NCBI GenBank assembly: GCA_032717465.1
Contig: CM064732.1
Location: 32,773,138-32,837,137 of the forward strand
Source of the DNA: Coenobita brevimanus
Lineage: Eukaryota > Arthropoda > Malacostraca > Decapoda > Coenobitidae
Length of the DNA: 64,000 bases
Reading direction: 5' to 3'
Within the stretch, counting starts at the first letter, position 1. Each line of letters opens with the position of its first letter. Shown in pieces: positions 33,849 to 45,722 of the stretch. The position numbers were made by a program, and so were the translations under genes. A model generated the notes under the pieces. That model worked only from the letters and a program-made list of their open reading frames with translations. It searched no databases and had not been told where the DNA came from.

Positions 33849-35450
33849 TCACATCCCTCGGATCAGTCCAGTCTCTCTCAAGAAAGCCAACAATTTATCA
33901 GTCATAACAATGTCACCATCACCCACGATGGTGGAAAGGGTGAAGGGAACGTCTGCTGCCCCACAGAAATTTATAAGTGAAGCCCTTTCACGAATAAATC
34001 GCTGACAGTGCAGGATGATATGACTAACAGATAACACCACATCACAGATGTCACATTGTGGTGGGAATCGTCTTTCCATATAAGGTTTCGTGTGTGTTAG
34101 GATGGTGGCATTAAGCCGCAAACGAGCCAACACTTTTTCTTCCAGGCGATTGGGACGGTTGGCAGTGTCCCAGTCGCTCAGGTACAGCTTACATGTTGGA
34201 ATATTTAGTCTGGTCCACTGACCTTGCCACAGAAGATTTATTGATTTCTTTCCGAGAGAGAGAGACTCAACCGTAGATCACGAGGAACGTCCCAAGTCTC
34301 CTCGAGCTCTACAGCCGACTTTGCACGTAAGTCAGCCTGCTCATTGCCGTAGATACGACAATGACCAGACACCCAGATCAGCGTGAAGGACTTGTTGCAT
34401 GAATGCAGTTCATTAACAATGCGGCTCTGGATCTCATTACAATCCACAGTGCAAGAAGCAATCGCCTGAAGGGCTGGTTTCGAGTTGAAAATATGACAAA
34501 TGAGTCATGCCTAGAATTGAGAGCATAGTCTATGGCTCTGTCAATAGCAAAAAGTTCAGAGGTAAACACAGATTTATGAGTCGGCAGCCGATACCTGAGG
34601 GCACATTCGGTCAACCATACATTAGCACCCACACATTCACTCGACTTGGAACCGTCGGTGTACAATTGGTGGGACCCCAAGTGATCAACGATGATGTTAC
34701 GAAACAAGTGGTATACCTCCGCCTCTGGCGCCTTGGCCTTTGATGCTGGGAGCCATGATACATCCACAGTAAAGCCAGGTGGCTCCCAAGGCGCTATATT
34801 TTTTTACACCAACTTGTCAGTCACTGAGGTCCACACCAAGCTCCTAAGTCAGTAAGGGGAAGTGAATGGCAAGTTGCTGACGCACCCTCCGCATAAGATG
34901 GTGGTATTGACGCAGGGGGTTACAAGCCACATTGCCGATATTACTTTTCTTTGATGTTCGTATGCCATAGAATAAGGCCAGGTGGTCATGGTGAATATGG
35001 GGGGAGAGGCACATTAGCCTCCAGTTCCATACGATCAACATGGGTACACCGGACGGCTCCAAGACACATTCGCAAACATTTATTCTGCAATACATCCAAT
35101 CCTTTCAGCGTGGCATCGGATGCCGAGCTATACACCTGTGCGCCATAGTCTAGCTTCGATCAAATAAGTGACATATACACCAATAATAAAGATATTCTGT
35201 CGGCACCCCATGTAGTACCTGCTAGGTACTTGAGGACATTTAATGGTTTATCACAACGAGCAAGCAAATTATTAACATGAATTTTGAAGTTCAAACGACG
35301 ATCAAAATGTATTCCCCAAAACTTTACAGAATTTTGAAAAGGTACCGCCTGATTATCCAAAGTTAAGCACAAATTAGGTACGTTACGATTAGTGAAGACT
35401 ACAGTGGCACACTTAGGGACGGAAACCATCAGCACTATGACTGACTTCTG
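33849..35450 (-). pseudogene. I-like LINE polyprotein, RT thumb, RNase H and C-terminal part
   Basis: Minus-strand pieces in order: VKFWGIHFDRRLNFKIHV and a thumb region to 35160; continuing, LDYGAQVYSSASDATLKGLD, then LQNKCLRMCLGAVRCTHVDR. An RNase H domain follows at about 34700-34300: LYTDGSKSS, SELFAIDRAIDYAL, SKPALQAIA (frameshifted) and IWVSGHCRIYGNEQADLRAK, giving all catalytic acidic positions in recognisable context. The C-terminus, CDICDVVLSVSHIILHC (34056-34006), is the usual LINE zinc motif. Several frameshifts and stops are present. The catalytic RT box is upstream and missing, so the copy is truncated near 35450. The RNase H domain points to the I/LOA group of LINEs. Confidence 0.85.
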
Positions 35451-35895
35451 TTATGTTCACGATACTGCAAAACTATGAGCATAACTTGCAGTTCAGGAAA
35501 GAGGTCGTCATAGTGAGATTTAAGATTTTTTTTTTTTTTCTGCTATTGTTTCAAGGCTGCAGGGAATAGAAAAGTGCCAGTACATGTTTTGATGAACAAA
35601 GCTGACATTAAACAAGAAAAAAATACGCCAAAGAGGAAAAACCACGTACAGGAACATCCTTTAACACATCACGAGAGGTCAATAAGAGCAGTGTCCCTCT
35701 TAGCGTCTTCTTTCATCACGTTGCCAAAGAAAACGAGATCCTCTATATCGGATGAGATGGAGCACGGGAATCCTTCTTAGCCAGGGAGGGAGATTTGACC
35801 CTATTATACAGGATAGTAGAAAGGTTAGATTGATCCTATTCTGAGGGTGTGAGCGGAAGGGAACGAGGGGAGAGGGGGGAGGGAGGATTATTGTT

Positions 35896-35942
<47 letters not shown>

Positions 35943-36572
35943 CTTCATAAAGTAAAAATAGTGGAGATGTTTTATGCTAAGCTCTTCGTTGGCGGTAATT
36001 GTTTCTTGACACCTCGCCTCTGTGATAAACCTACTGACACCCTTTTCCATATATTACACAAAAGGCACAGTCAGCGTTACCATAAGCTATATCTAACGAA
36101 AATAATAAGGAAATAAATCTTATGAAAACCTTCAAACACTGTATCTGTGTGATATAACGATACTATACATCGTAGACTGAATGCGTCTATTACCCGTCTT
36201 CCGTCCAGGCCGGAGACAAGCCCTGCCAACCTGCCCAGCGTCGGTCACAGTCAAGACTCGAGATAAATTGGTTTACTAATATTTTGGAAGTGGAGGGTCA
36301 TAAGAAAGATAGATGGGTAAATGATCACATCCCAAGGAGTTGTCATAAGGATTCCACAAGAAATCTTGATTTAAACCTGGGGAGGCCAGAGATATTGATG
36401 TGACCAAAAAATTGCCAGTAAGATCATTTACATGAGTCTCTCTACCTTCGCTCAGAAGACAGAGGTAATACTAGGTCAACTAATTGCTCCCAATACCCAT
36501 AAATCTGCAAACTACCCCATCAATGGGTGCTAAAGCCACCCAGAACCAACTTGCTTCCAAGATGTTCAAAAA
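35451..36572. other. unassigned sequence with (GA)n
   Basis: (GA)n at about 35899-35940. No gene is recognised; the first part may include more decayed LINE sequence. Confidence 0.4.
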
Positions 36573-38057
36573 ATGAATTTAAAGCATCACTATCTTTTTT
36601 ATTTGATGAGAGTGGCTCTGGTATGTAACACAATCGGACTGATGGCCCATAGTTCAGTATTTAGTTATTTCCTTTCACTCTTTTACAAGTTTCTGATGAT
36701 CCACATAGTGACAGAAAGAAAGAAGTTTTTACACCAGAGTCATGCTGTTGCAGAACGGCAAGTGACATACAGGACATGGACGTGGATTGACGTGGCCTTG
36801 CCTTCATTGTACGTGTTCTTGTTGTTGGCGATGTTGATGTACTTGGTGGAAAAACATGCGAGTGTTGAATACTGGACGACTGATGTACTAATATGTCTGG
36901 ATGTATTCAGCATGCACATGCCTAGAAACATGTACAAGAATATTCTATGTTTCCTTCAGTTCTCGGATAATAATACCATGGACCTTAATTACGCTTTGCC
37001 AAAGATCAGGCCCGTTTCGGAGAACCTCAGAGGCAAGCTAAAACCATATTTTGGGTCTTTCCATGAGGTGGTGATAGACGAATTACTTATGTTATTCTGT
37101 GGTCGTATTTCTTTCAGAGAGTACATTCCATCAAAACGTCATCGTTTTGTTATAAAAGTATTTACACTGTGTGACTGCAAAATGGGTATTGTCCTAGCTT
37201 TGATAATATACATGGGGACAATGACTGACATTCCACATAATGACCACCTTGGATTTTCTGCACAGTAGTCAAGAAAATGATGGAAGATTATGTGGGTACA
37301 GGTCACATCATTTACACAGATAATTGATATGCCTCTCCTGACCTGAAAATGCATCTACTTGCCAAACCACCGTGAAATACCGAAATTTAGTGATGACCAG
37401 GAGAGAGGCACTGTCCAGCTCATATGTAGCAGGGGTCTTCTTGCCCTGCATGAGCAAGTCATGCGTGACGTACACATGCTTCAAATGTGAGCACAAGTGG
37501 TCGAAACATGGGCGTTTGATCGTGTGACATGTGAATGCAATCAGAAACCACAGGTAATTACAGACTACAATTGTAACATGCACTCGGTTGACATGAGCAA
37601 CATGCAGATTGGTAGTGATGAATGCATTCGATCTTCTGTTAATTGGTATAAGAAATTTTATTCTACTTGGTAGACATGTGTGCTCTGAATGCACATTGCT
37701 ACTACTGCCAGAAATCCGGAAAGACAATAACTATGAGGCAATTCGTTCATGATTGTAGATTTGAAATCCGGCAGGAATTTGGTCCACAATTATCATTACG
37801 ACTTGGACATACAAGTAGTGTACGTCTCCCTACAGACCGACCTGGTGCAAGGGAGTGGGGGGGAAGTAGTCTATTATTTGGAGAAACTGCCGCCACCCAG
37901 GGATGCTCCAGGACCAGTAAGAGCTAGCAGGAGAGCCCAGCTACAGTGCCATGTTTGTGCCACAACAGAGAGCCGGCAGCGCGAGGGAAAACTCACCACC
38001 TGGCAGTGTCACGGCTGTAAGGTGGCTCTCTCCCCTCCCTGCTTCCCGGAGTACTAA
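36573..38057 (+). pseudogene. piggyBac-like transposase, decayed, with C-terminal zinc finger
   Basis: 36573-37268 is open for 231 residues: SVEYWTTDVLICLDVFSMHM and MYKNILCFLQFSDN, then FHEVVIDELLMLFCGRISFR (first catalytic Asp), REYIPSKRHRFVIKVF. After a TAG at 37266-37268 the same frame gives GTGHIIYTDN (second Asp), a TGA, and YASPDLKMHLLAKPP. Further on come PQVITDYNCNMHSVDMSN (third Asp) and, in a shifted frame, LVDMCALNAHCYYCQKSG. 37897-38057 closes with CHVCATT and CHGCKVALSPPCFPEY, the cysteine-rich C-terminal domain. All domain landmarks are present in order, but stops and frameshifts kill it. No TTAA ends were found around it. Confidence 0.85.
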
Positions 38058-38440
38058 ACATTAGTAAGGTACTAGTGTGTGAAGTAGTTGTAAATAATGT
38101 ACAAATAGTGTGTACAAAACAGTATGCAAGTAAGTGTGTATTCCATCCATCCATATTCCTAGGCTGTTTTCCCCCCAGAAAGAGGTATATTATTGAACAT
38201 AAAAACTAAGTGATAGTGAAAGTAAGAAAAGGGTAGCATGTTAGTGCATAATTAATAAAACTGAGAAAGTGATAGTGTATGTAAGGAAAAGAAAGTAAGC
38301 TGAGAAAACAGAGAAGTGTGCTTCCCAAACAGTGATTGGTTATCAAAGTCCACTTTTGACCTGAGAAGGGAGGGGAGAAAGATAAAGGGTCCCTCGCTTT
38401 TGCTGCCCACATTACAACCCACAACCTACAACCCTACATA
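38058..38440. other. unassigned sequence
   Basis: No gene seen; short direct repeats of GTGATAGTG-like words. It may contain the missing 3' end of the piggyBac element or the 5' part of the next LINE. Confidence 0.35.
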
Positions 38441-40718
38441 CGTAGAGGTAAGAGTGGAAGAACCATTGGGTAAATATGAACTGGAGCAGATGGGGGACGT
38501 GGAAGTTGTGTGCAAGATATTCACAGAGGAAATACGAGTATGTGCAGCACGTGAGGTGATTCTGACCACCACGTGGTGGTGGTCAGAAGCAAGGCCAAAG
38601 TAAAATGGAGAAACAGAAGAAGGGAAGGATGGGAGGAAGGAGTAGATGGAAGAAGAGTGGAAAGGTTACAAGAGGATGAGAAAAGGGCAGAATATAAGAA
38701 AGAAGAGGAGGAACGATTGGGTAAATATGAATTGGTGCAGATGGGGGACGAGGAAGGGCTGTGCACGATATTCACAGAGGAAATATGTGCAGCATGTGAG
38801 GTGGTGTTTGGGGTGAAGAGAAGACGAAAGGGTGTGCAAGGTACAGCATGGTGTAATGAAGACGTGAGAGAGGCTGTGGCATAAAAAGAAGAAAGCATAT
38901 AAAGAATGGATGAGAAATAGGGGCGTGGAAGAAGTTGAGAGACGAAAGAGAGAGTTATATGTAGAAAGAGAGAGGTGAAAAGAGAAGTATGAGAGACAGT
39001 AAGAAGAGAGTGGATGTGGAATTTGAAAGGAATTTGAGTGTAAAGTGGAGGGAATGTAAGAAAATGTTCTGGAAAGAGGTAAAGAGAGTCAGACAGGGTG
39101 GCAATGAAGTTGGTAGGAGAGTGAAAGATAAAAATGGTAGATTACTAGTTGAGAAGGGAGAAAAGTGAACAGATGGAGAGAACACTTTGCGGAATTGTTG
39201 AATATGGAGAATGAAAGTAATGCGAATATAGGTGGCTATGGAATGGCTGGGAGAAGGAGGGAGGTGAGAAGACTGGAAGGAATCAGTAGGATGGATGTTG
39301 TGGAAACATTGAAGAAAGTCAAAATGGGGAAAGCCCCAGGAATTGATGGAGTGTGTGGTGAAATGATAAAGTATGGGGGAGAGATAGTAGTAGAATGGAT
39401 GTGGAAGATGTGCAGATTGGCCTGGGAGAAAGGTAGAGTCCTGGATGATTGGAAGTCAGGAATAATTATTCCCTTGTACAAAGGGAAACAGGAAAAAGAA
39501 ATGTGTGATAATCATAGGGAATTTGTCTTCTTAGTGTAATAGGAAAAGTATATGATATGATTCTTATTGATAGAGTCAGGGAAATATCAGGGGAATTAGT
39601 TGGAGAAGAACAGGGAGGCTTTAGGAGGGTAAGAGGTTGTCTAGATCAGATATTGATTCTTAGATCTTTAGTGGAAAAGTTTCTAAAGAAGGGAAAGAAG
39701 TTGTACGTGGCCTTCATGGATTTAAAGAAAGCATATGATAGGATGGATAGACAAGGATTGTGGAAGGTATGAAGAATATATGGAGTATATGGGCAGGGAT
39801 GTGTCATGTCTCCGTGGTTGTTAAATTTGTATATGGATGAGGTTAGAAAAGAGATACAAGGTAGAGTAGTGGATGTTGGAGTGGCCCTAATGAGAGAGGG
39901 CAGTGTTTGGAAACTTCCTGTACTGTTGTTTGCAGATGATACTGTGTTGTTAAGTGAAGACGAAGGGGAGCTGCAAGGCTTGGTGGATGAGTCTGGGAGA
40001 GTGTGTAAGGAACAGAATTAAAAGGTGAATGTAGGGAAGAGTAACGTTATGGTCTTTGAGAGAGGTGAAGTCAGTGAATGTATAGTGAGGTTGGATGATG
40101 AGGAAATGGAAAATGTGAGTACGTTCAAGTACTTGGGTAGTGTGATGAGTAAGGATGGAAGTTTGGAGGGTGAAGTGCTTGAAAGGGTACAACAAGGAAG
40201 AAAGATTGCTGGTTCCTTGAAGGCAGTGATAAGAAACAGGGAAGTGATCATGGAAGTGAGAAAGTTATTACATGACAGTATTGTGATACCAACTCTAACG
40301 TATGGAAGTGAAGCTTGGACGTTGTTGGAAGGACACAAGTCAAGAGTGAGAGCAGTGGAAATGAGTTATTTGAGAGGAGCCTGTGGAGTCACATGGAGAG
40401 ACAGACTGACAAATGAGGATGTGAAGGAGCATTGTGGTGTGGATGTGGATGTGATAGGAAGCGTTAGGAGAAACACACTGAGGTGGTTTGGCCATGTGAA
40501 GAGGATGGAGAGTGAGATACTGACGAGAGTGTATGTGAGTGAGGTGGAGGGGGATAGAGAGAGGGGAAGGCCAAGGATGAGATGGAGGGATGGAATGGAG
40601 AGGTATATGAGAGAAGGGGGTGTGAACTGGGAGCAGGGTAGTGAAATGGCGGGGGACAGGGTGACGTGGAGGCGATTTGTTTGTGGTCACCCTGTGTAAG
40701 GGATTAAGGTGTCTGGCA

Positions 40719-40722
<4 letters not shown>
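38441..40722 (+). mobile_element. RTE-like LINE, longest copy
   Basis: Plus-strand non-LTR element lacking an endonuclease. The order is: a charged linker region, RT, C-terminal domain, a short 3' end GTGTCTGGCAATAGA, then a (GA)n tract in place of poly(A). A partial internal duplication lies in the linker (38456-38570 against 38704-38815). A deletion at about 39772-39795 removes the RT segment that is instead preserved in the fragments at 58088 and 60939. The RTE label is by motif style and the repeat-type 3' end; CR1/L1-like alternatives are not excluded. Confidence 0.75.
39165..40699 (+). pseudogene. LINE reverse transcriptase and C-terminal domain
   Basis: The frame at 39165 reads KMGKAPGIDGVCGEMIKYGG (RT block 0/1), LDDWKSGIIIPLYKGK. 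After a shift, 39557 reads GEEQGGFRRVRGCLDQI and VAFMDLKKAYDRMDRQGLWK with the first catalytic Asp. Deletion then removes the region before CMSPWLLNLYMDEVRKEI (39806), followed by VLLFADDTVLLSEDEGELQG with the catalytic ADD. A stop at 40019-40021 precedes a 224-residue C-terminal frame (40025-40699): FKYLGSVMSKDG, IPTLTYGSEAWT, VEMSYLRGACGV, NTLRWFGHVKRME and RGRPRMRWRDGMERYM. Three or more disruptions are present, so it is not functional, but each piece is easily readable. Confidence 0.85.

Positions 40723-40765
<43 letters not shown>
40721..40765. repeat. (GA)n tract at LINE 3' end
   Basis: GA dinucleotides that begin exactly at the element's terminal AATAGA, so the tract may have been seeded by the LINE end. 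Confidence 0.9.
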
Positions 40766-40768
<3 letters not shown>

Positions 40769-40979
40769 GGGTGTCCCAGCCTCACAATGTGAAAATAAAA
40801 ATTTTGCAAGAGTCAAGTCGCACACCTCTTTTATTAATTACACGTGAAGAAAGAAGAAAATGGGCGAAATTTCATTGACCTATTAGGAGGGGAAGAGTCC
40901 CCTCATCGACATTTGTTTATTCGACCCTTTATGAACAACAGAAATGCTCAGCATTAATTATTCTAAAATGAAAGCATGA

Positions 40980-42170
40980 AATGTAAATTCTTTCTAATGA
41001 CTAAGTTAAAGGATGTGCAAATTCTTTCTAAAAGCAAATTTATTAAATGAAATGGAAAGTCTTCCTAATGGCACATTTCATTTCGAGGGACAGAGGATCT
41101 TCTTTTCTGCTGAGGGGAACTGCTGGCAGTTCTGTTTGATGACTTGTACAAGAGCTGCCGTTCCTCCTCGTTTTTTTGTCAGGCCCTCGTTGAAATCTTC
41201 TGCCAGTTTCACCACCCGTTCTGCCTCATCGTTCACAGACTTCAGCAATTGTGCACATCCTTTGAGATCTTTGGGGGGTTATGAAAATGGAAGCTTTAGG
41301 CAATGAAAAGGGTTCTGAGTCATTTTCGTGACCAAGGTGCTCATATCCGACCGTCTCATGGTCAAGGCCCTCTTTCCCTCCAGTCGATGCAGATCTTTTG
41401 GGTTTTCGGTCTTCTTGAGCAGGTGTTGGAGCATGGCCATCTCTGCATCGGTGGTTATGGAGGAGAAACATAGCGAGTCTGGGAAAATCTTAGGTACCAG
41501 AGGTGGCCCCTACGTCATGATCCACCGCCTTGTACCACTCTACGTCCTCCAACAGCTCCAGGTCATTGACGGGTGCTTCCACCGTCAACCGTCAATGGAG
41601 CCTCGAGCCATCTCTGCAGGTAGATGGTGATGGCAAAGACGTTTATCCTGCTTTAGCGACCTGACCTCATGAGTGGTCAGGTGGAATTGGCTTCGGAAGA
41701 TGAAATCTTAAGACAGTAAATGCCTTTGGCCATTCACCTGGCCCGGTGATATGCTCCAGGGCGATTGTACCGGAGATCTCGTTTGCCATGACCATCGAGG
41801 AAGACCAGAGTGAGGATCAGGAACTCCCGGTAATCGTCTCTTGGGTGGCCAACTTCAAGCTGTTCTTCAATGAAGTGGACAATCTGCTCTTTTTTCAACA
41901 TCACTCATTCCGAAAGGATGTTGCTTGGGCCATCGCCTTCAAACGGAGAAGCCTACTTCTGGTCGACGAACTCCCATTGGGATTTGAAGCGAGTGAACAG
42001 CGCAATTTCAAGACCAGAAGTCCTGGAGAACAGGTCAAAGACTGAGGTGATTACCCATTCCATCATGTGGTGCATGCAGGCCAGGAAAAGAACGCGGCGG
42101 TCCAATTGGTCCTGGATAATTAGTATACGATAGAGAGTAGCCGTTCAGCAAAAGTATCACATGATTTGAG
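40980..42170 (-). pseudogene. decayed repeated ORF, probably transposon-derived
   Basis: Reading the minus strand from about 42160: LACMHHMMEWVITSVFDLFS, then EQIVHFIEEQLEVGHPRDDY and REFLILTLVFL. Then comes RYNRPGAYHRAR, a TGA where Trp is expected, MAKGIYCLKI, and, after a shift, FRSQFHLTTHEVR. From memory, a PGA-H-ARWM-K-IYSLKI type motif with an upstream HPRDDYREF occurs in a repeated, transposon-like protein family of invertebrates; I cannot name it with certainty. Several stops and frameshifts are present. The plus-strand frames here (41013, 41328, 41746, 41870) are shadows of this reading. Confidence 0.5.
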
Positions 42171-42265
42171 GGGACCCTTAAAATTAAAGAACATTAGTGA
42201 AATTCATCTTGCTGGCATGTTTTCACGAGTGGAACTTCCTGAAAAAAAAAAAAATTGGGACACTC

Positions 42266-42291
42266 AAATATATATATATATATATATAACT

Positions 42292-42374
<83 letters not shown>
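42266..42374. repeat. (TA)n microsatellite
   Basis: Two TA tracts joined by CTCAAATA, preceded by poly(A) at 42242-42254. Confidence 0.95.
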
Positions 42375-42377
<3 letters not shown>

Positions 42378-42711
42378 TACAGCAATGTACAGGTAAACAA
42401 ACAAACAGGAAGACCGACCCAAGGACACATAGCAGAAGATAAAGAGAACTCATCGATACTTAAAAAGTTGCTGTGCGTGAGTGTTGGGAAGGGAGAGGAG
42501 GGGACTTGCATGTCATCCTGCTGGTTAAACTTGGTGGTCGGGTGGATAGGTTGGATGATGAATTTGTGGTAAGGTGAGTGAGTTGACTGGCGGGATGGGT
42601 GGAGTTGGTGGTCCAGTGGATGAAGTGGGAAAGGTGAGTGGGGGGGGGGTGGAAGGGTGGATAGGTGAGGAGGGTGGTGGAGTTGGCAGTGAGAGCTTGT
42701 CAGGTGAGCAT
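42375..42711. other. unassigned sequence
   Basis: The plus strand is GT/G-rich (GGTGGTCGGG-type words); frames on both strands are low-complexity. No gene seen. Confidence 0.4.
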
Positions 42712-42784
<73 letters not shown>

Positions 42785-42861
42785 AAACCAGAGACAGAGA
42801 GAGAAAGAGATTGTTTGTACCATAACTGCAAATATAAGCATCATGTTTGAAATAGTTGTCA

Positions 42862-42915
<54 letters not shown>
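42712..42915. repeat. (GT)n and (CT)n microsatellites
   Basis: (GT)n 42712-42783 and (CT)n 42872-42915, separated by about 88 unique bases. Confidence 0.95.
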
Positions 42916-42919
<4 letters not shown>

Positions 42920-43689
42920 CAAGTCATCAGTGAGCAGAGGTAATAACAAATGCCAATGAACAATATCAACTGAACTAACAGCTGAAGTATTCAAATTAAG
43001 ATAGGATGATATTATTCTGAACTTGCACGAAAAGTACTCCCACACATACACAATTTGATTTTAGTTCTGACTACCATGATTCAAAGAATATACAATATGG
43101 AGACTCTGCTGTGAGCTCAGTGAACAAAGACAAAAGTGATAGGTTTAAAGTAGTGAGGAACAAACCTTACAAGAAACAATTAGAAAAGCTTGTACGTGTT
43201 TTGCTGATATAAGTGCACATCAATGAGGCAGAGGGCAGAGTTGCACAGAAAAAACTCAGTGGACGTAACGAAATGTTAGGTGATAATTTTTTCACAACAC
43301 ACAGGTCGAACTTCGTATAACAGTACTGACGAAAATATTAGTATTATATACTTCTGTTTATTTCAAGCAAAACAACCCTTCATCACCTACGTTGCAAAAC
43401 ATACGAAGCAGGTCTTTAATGCTGCAGACAGCCATGCAGCTATGAGTCTTGAAGAAGCTCACTTACATAAATATCTTGCCTCATATACTTAGTAACAACA
43501 ATTGATGTTGGAATGATCTATGATTATGACTGTGTGTATCGTTAGTGCTTTATTTTTCCAACTACAGCAGAACGTCATCATGCCTTTTATGTTGACTTGA
43601 TGGTGTTATCCCCTTTAACTGTAAGATAACACGGAATTTATTCTTCATAGGGCGTTGTTTGGAAATTCCTCTCTCCTCTGCTGCTTCCA
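42916..43689. other. unassigned sequence
   Basis: No gene recognised. A 70-residue frame at 43280-43492 has no known motif. Confidence 0.4.
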
Positions 43690-44150
43690 CACATCATTAA
43701 CTTCATCCATCTTTTCAACCACATCCATTGTCATGCTTTTTATTATCCTGAATCATCACGTCTGTTGTACTGAATCATCATGCCTGTTCTGTTTTGAATT
43801 ATCATGCCTGTTGCCGTCCTGAATCAACACTCCTGTTGTTGTCCTGATCACTGCACTTCTTGCTCTCCTGAATCATCTCGCTTATTGCTGACCTGAATCA
43901 TCACGCCTGTAGCTGTTCTAAGTCATTATGCCTTTTGCTGTCCATAATCACCAAGCTTGTTGCTGTCCTAAATCTTTGCACCTGCTGTTTCTGTCCTGAA
44001 TCACCACATCTGTTGCTGTCATGAATCATCATGGCTATTGCTTTTCTGAATCATCACTCCTGTTGCAGTCCTGAAACATCACGCCTGTTGCTGTCCAGAA
44101 GCACCACGTCTGTTGTTGTTCAGAACAAACACATTTGTTGATATTCTGAT
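43690..44150. repeat. minisatellite, about 26-bp unit
   Basis: Some fifteen degenerate units of CTGAATCATCACGCCTGTTG followed by CTGTC. Unit length varies by a few bases. Confidence 0.9.
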
Positions 44151-44712
44151 TCACCATTGCTAAAGTGCACCCCTTACTATTTACAGGTATTCGTTCTAAT
44201 CTCTCATTACCTCAACTGAGGTGTGAAGGATTAAGAGGGAGGAAGGAAAGAAGGGATGAAGGCGGACTGGGAGGAAGCAGGGGAGCCACAAGTATATAAT
44301 GATACAGAGAAAGTTTCAAAGAGAGAGGAGGTGGGGAGAGAGGAAAGAATGAAGAGGTGCACAAAGAAAGGAGTGACAAAGAGATGAGGTCTATATGGAT
44401 GGACTGATGCAGCAAAGACAGGAATAAGCCATCCATATTGCTCCACAAGAGTCTCTGGACCCTGGGCTAGGAACTCTGTCCAGGCATTTAAGGTGAATGT
44501 AACCTGTCATTAGCTCCTAAGCAAAAATACTACAGCCTACTTTTGGACTTGAATCCCTATGGTCTATTCGTTTTGAGGACCTTAACCTACTGGACCAGCG
44601 GCTCTCAAGATTTTTGGATCGCATCCTCCTTAGGCTTGGGTCACATCTCAATGCTCCACCCACCCACTTCCTGCCATCATCTGACTAAAAACATATCCCT
44701 TAACTCTTTGCC
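44151..44712. other. unassigned sequence
   Basis: Purine-rich at 44215-44390; no gene seen. Confidence 0.4.
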
Positions 44713-45171
44713 CAGGAGTCGGCAACCTTTTCAGTGCGAGGGCCAGAGAAAGCTTCTAGGAGTAGCCTGCGGGCCGGAGTGCCAGAGAGAACCCAAAAGT
44801 GACAGTGAACAAAAATTTTATAGAAAAGCAGGCAAACCAGTGACTAGATTACAAGAAATTTATTGAAAAACATGCAAATCATTGACTGCCGAGAACAGTT
44901 TGTGACAATATACAAAAAAAGAAATATAGAAAAGCAGGCAAACCAGTGACTAGATTACAAGAAATTTAATGAAATACATGCAAATCAGTGACTGCAGAAA
45001 ACAGTTTGTGACAATATACAAAAGTTTTATAGAAAAGCAGGCAAACCAGTGACTAGGTTCAGTAAGCCATTGTCTGATTTGGGCGGGCGGGTGGGACAGG
45101 ACCTACCAATACGAGTAACTAGTGAGTGTGAAAGTTGTTGTGAGCTTGGAGGCTGAGTGAAGTGGGTGAAT

Positions 45172-45227
<56 letters not shown>

Positions 45228-45714
45228 TAGCAGCAAGAAATGCACTTTATGTTATCCACATTCCCTAATGATAAAAGTACATTTCAGACTAAGATAGTTT
45301 GATGCATACCTCTTCTCAGTACGAACTCCTACACCACGGAGACTGGCCGCTGGCATGACCGTTACTGACTGGTGAGGGAAGGCTGCTCATGGGATGTCAC
45401 ATGTAATGCAGAGTTGCCAGATGCCACGATAGTGGCCAGTCCCACGTCGGCGCCTCTCGACATGATCGCGTGTTGCCATATAGTCATTTTCTCCCTGGCG
45501 ATTTTCCGTGGTGCTTCTGTGGTAAAGATCTCAGTCATGCAAATTTGCCCCGCGCTACCCGCCGCGATCACGTCGCAAGGCGCCGACTTACTCATTTAGT
45601 TGGCTAGGCTGTTGTGGGCCGGATTGTTATACAAATATCAAGCAGGGTGACGGGCCATGAGTTCGGACTCTGCGGGCAGGATCTGGCCCGCGGGCCGGAG
45701 GTTGCCGACCCCTG
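44713..45714. mobile_element. hAT-type MITE with target duplication
   Basis: Starts CAGGAGTCGGCAACCT and, read from 45714 on the minus strand, starts CAGGGGTCGGCAACCT: 15 of 16 bases match, and the style is that of hAT ends. Flanks TCTTTGCC (44705-44712) and TCTTAGCC (45715-45722) agree at 7 of 8, the expected 8-bp duplication. The interior has no transposase. It holds 2.3 tandem units of about 105 bp (AGAAAAGCAGGCAAACCAGT at 44822, 44928, 45031) and (GA)n at 45176-45222. Confidence 0.85.
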
Positions 45715-45722
45715 TCTTAGCC

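Noticed and set aside
43690..44150. Regular spaced repeats resembling a CRISPR array
   Set aside because: Units are degenerate and directly contiguous, without unique spacers; the genome is clearly eukaryotic.
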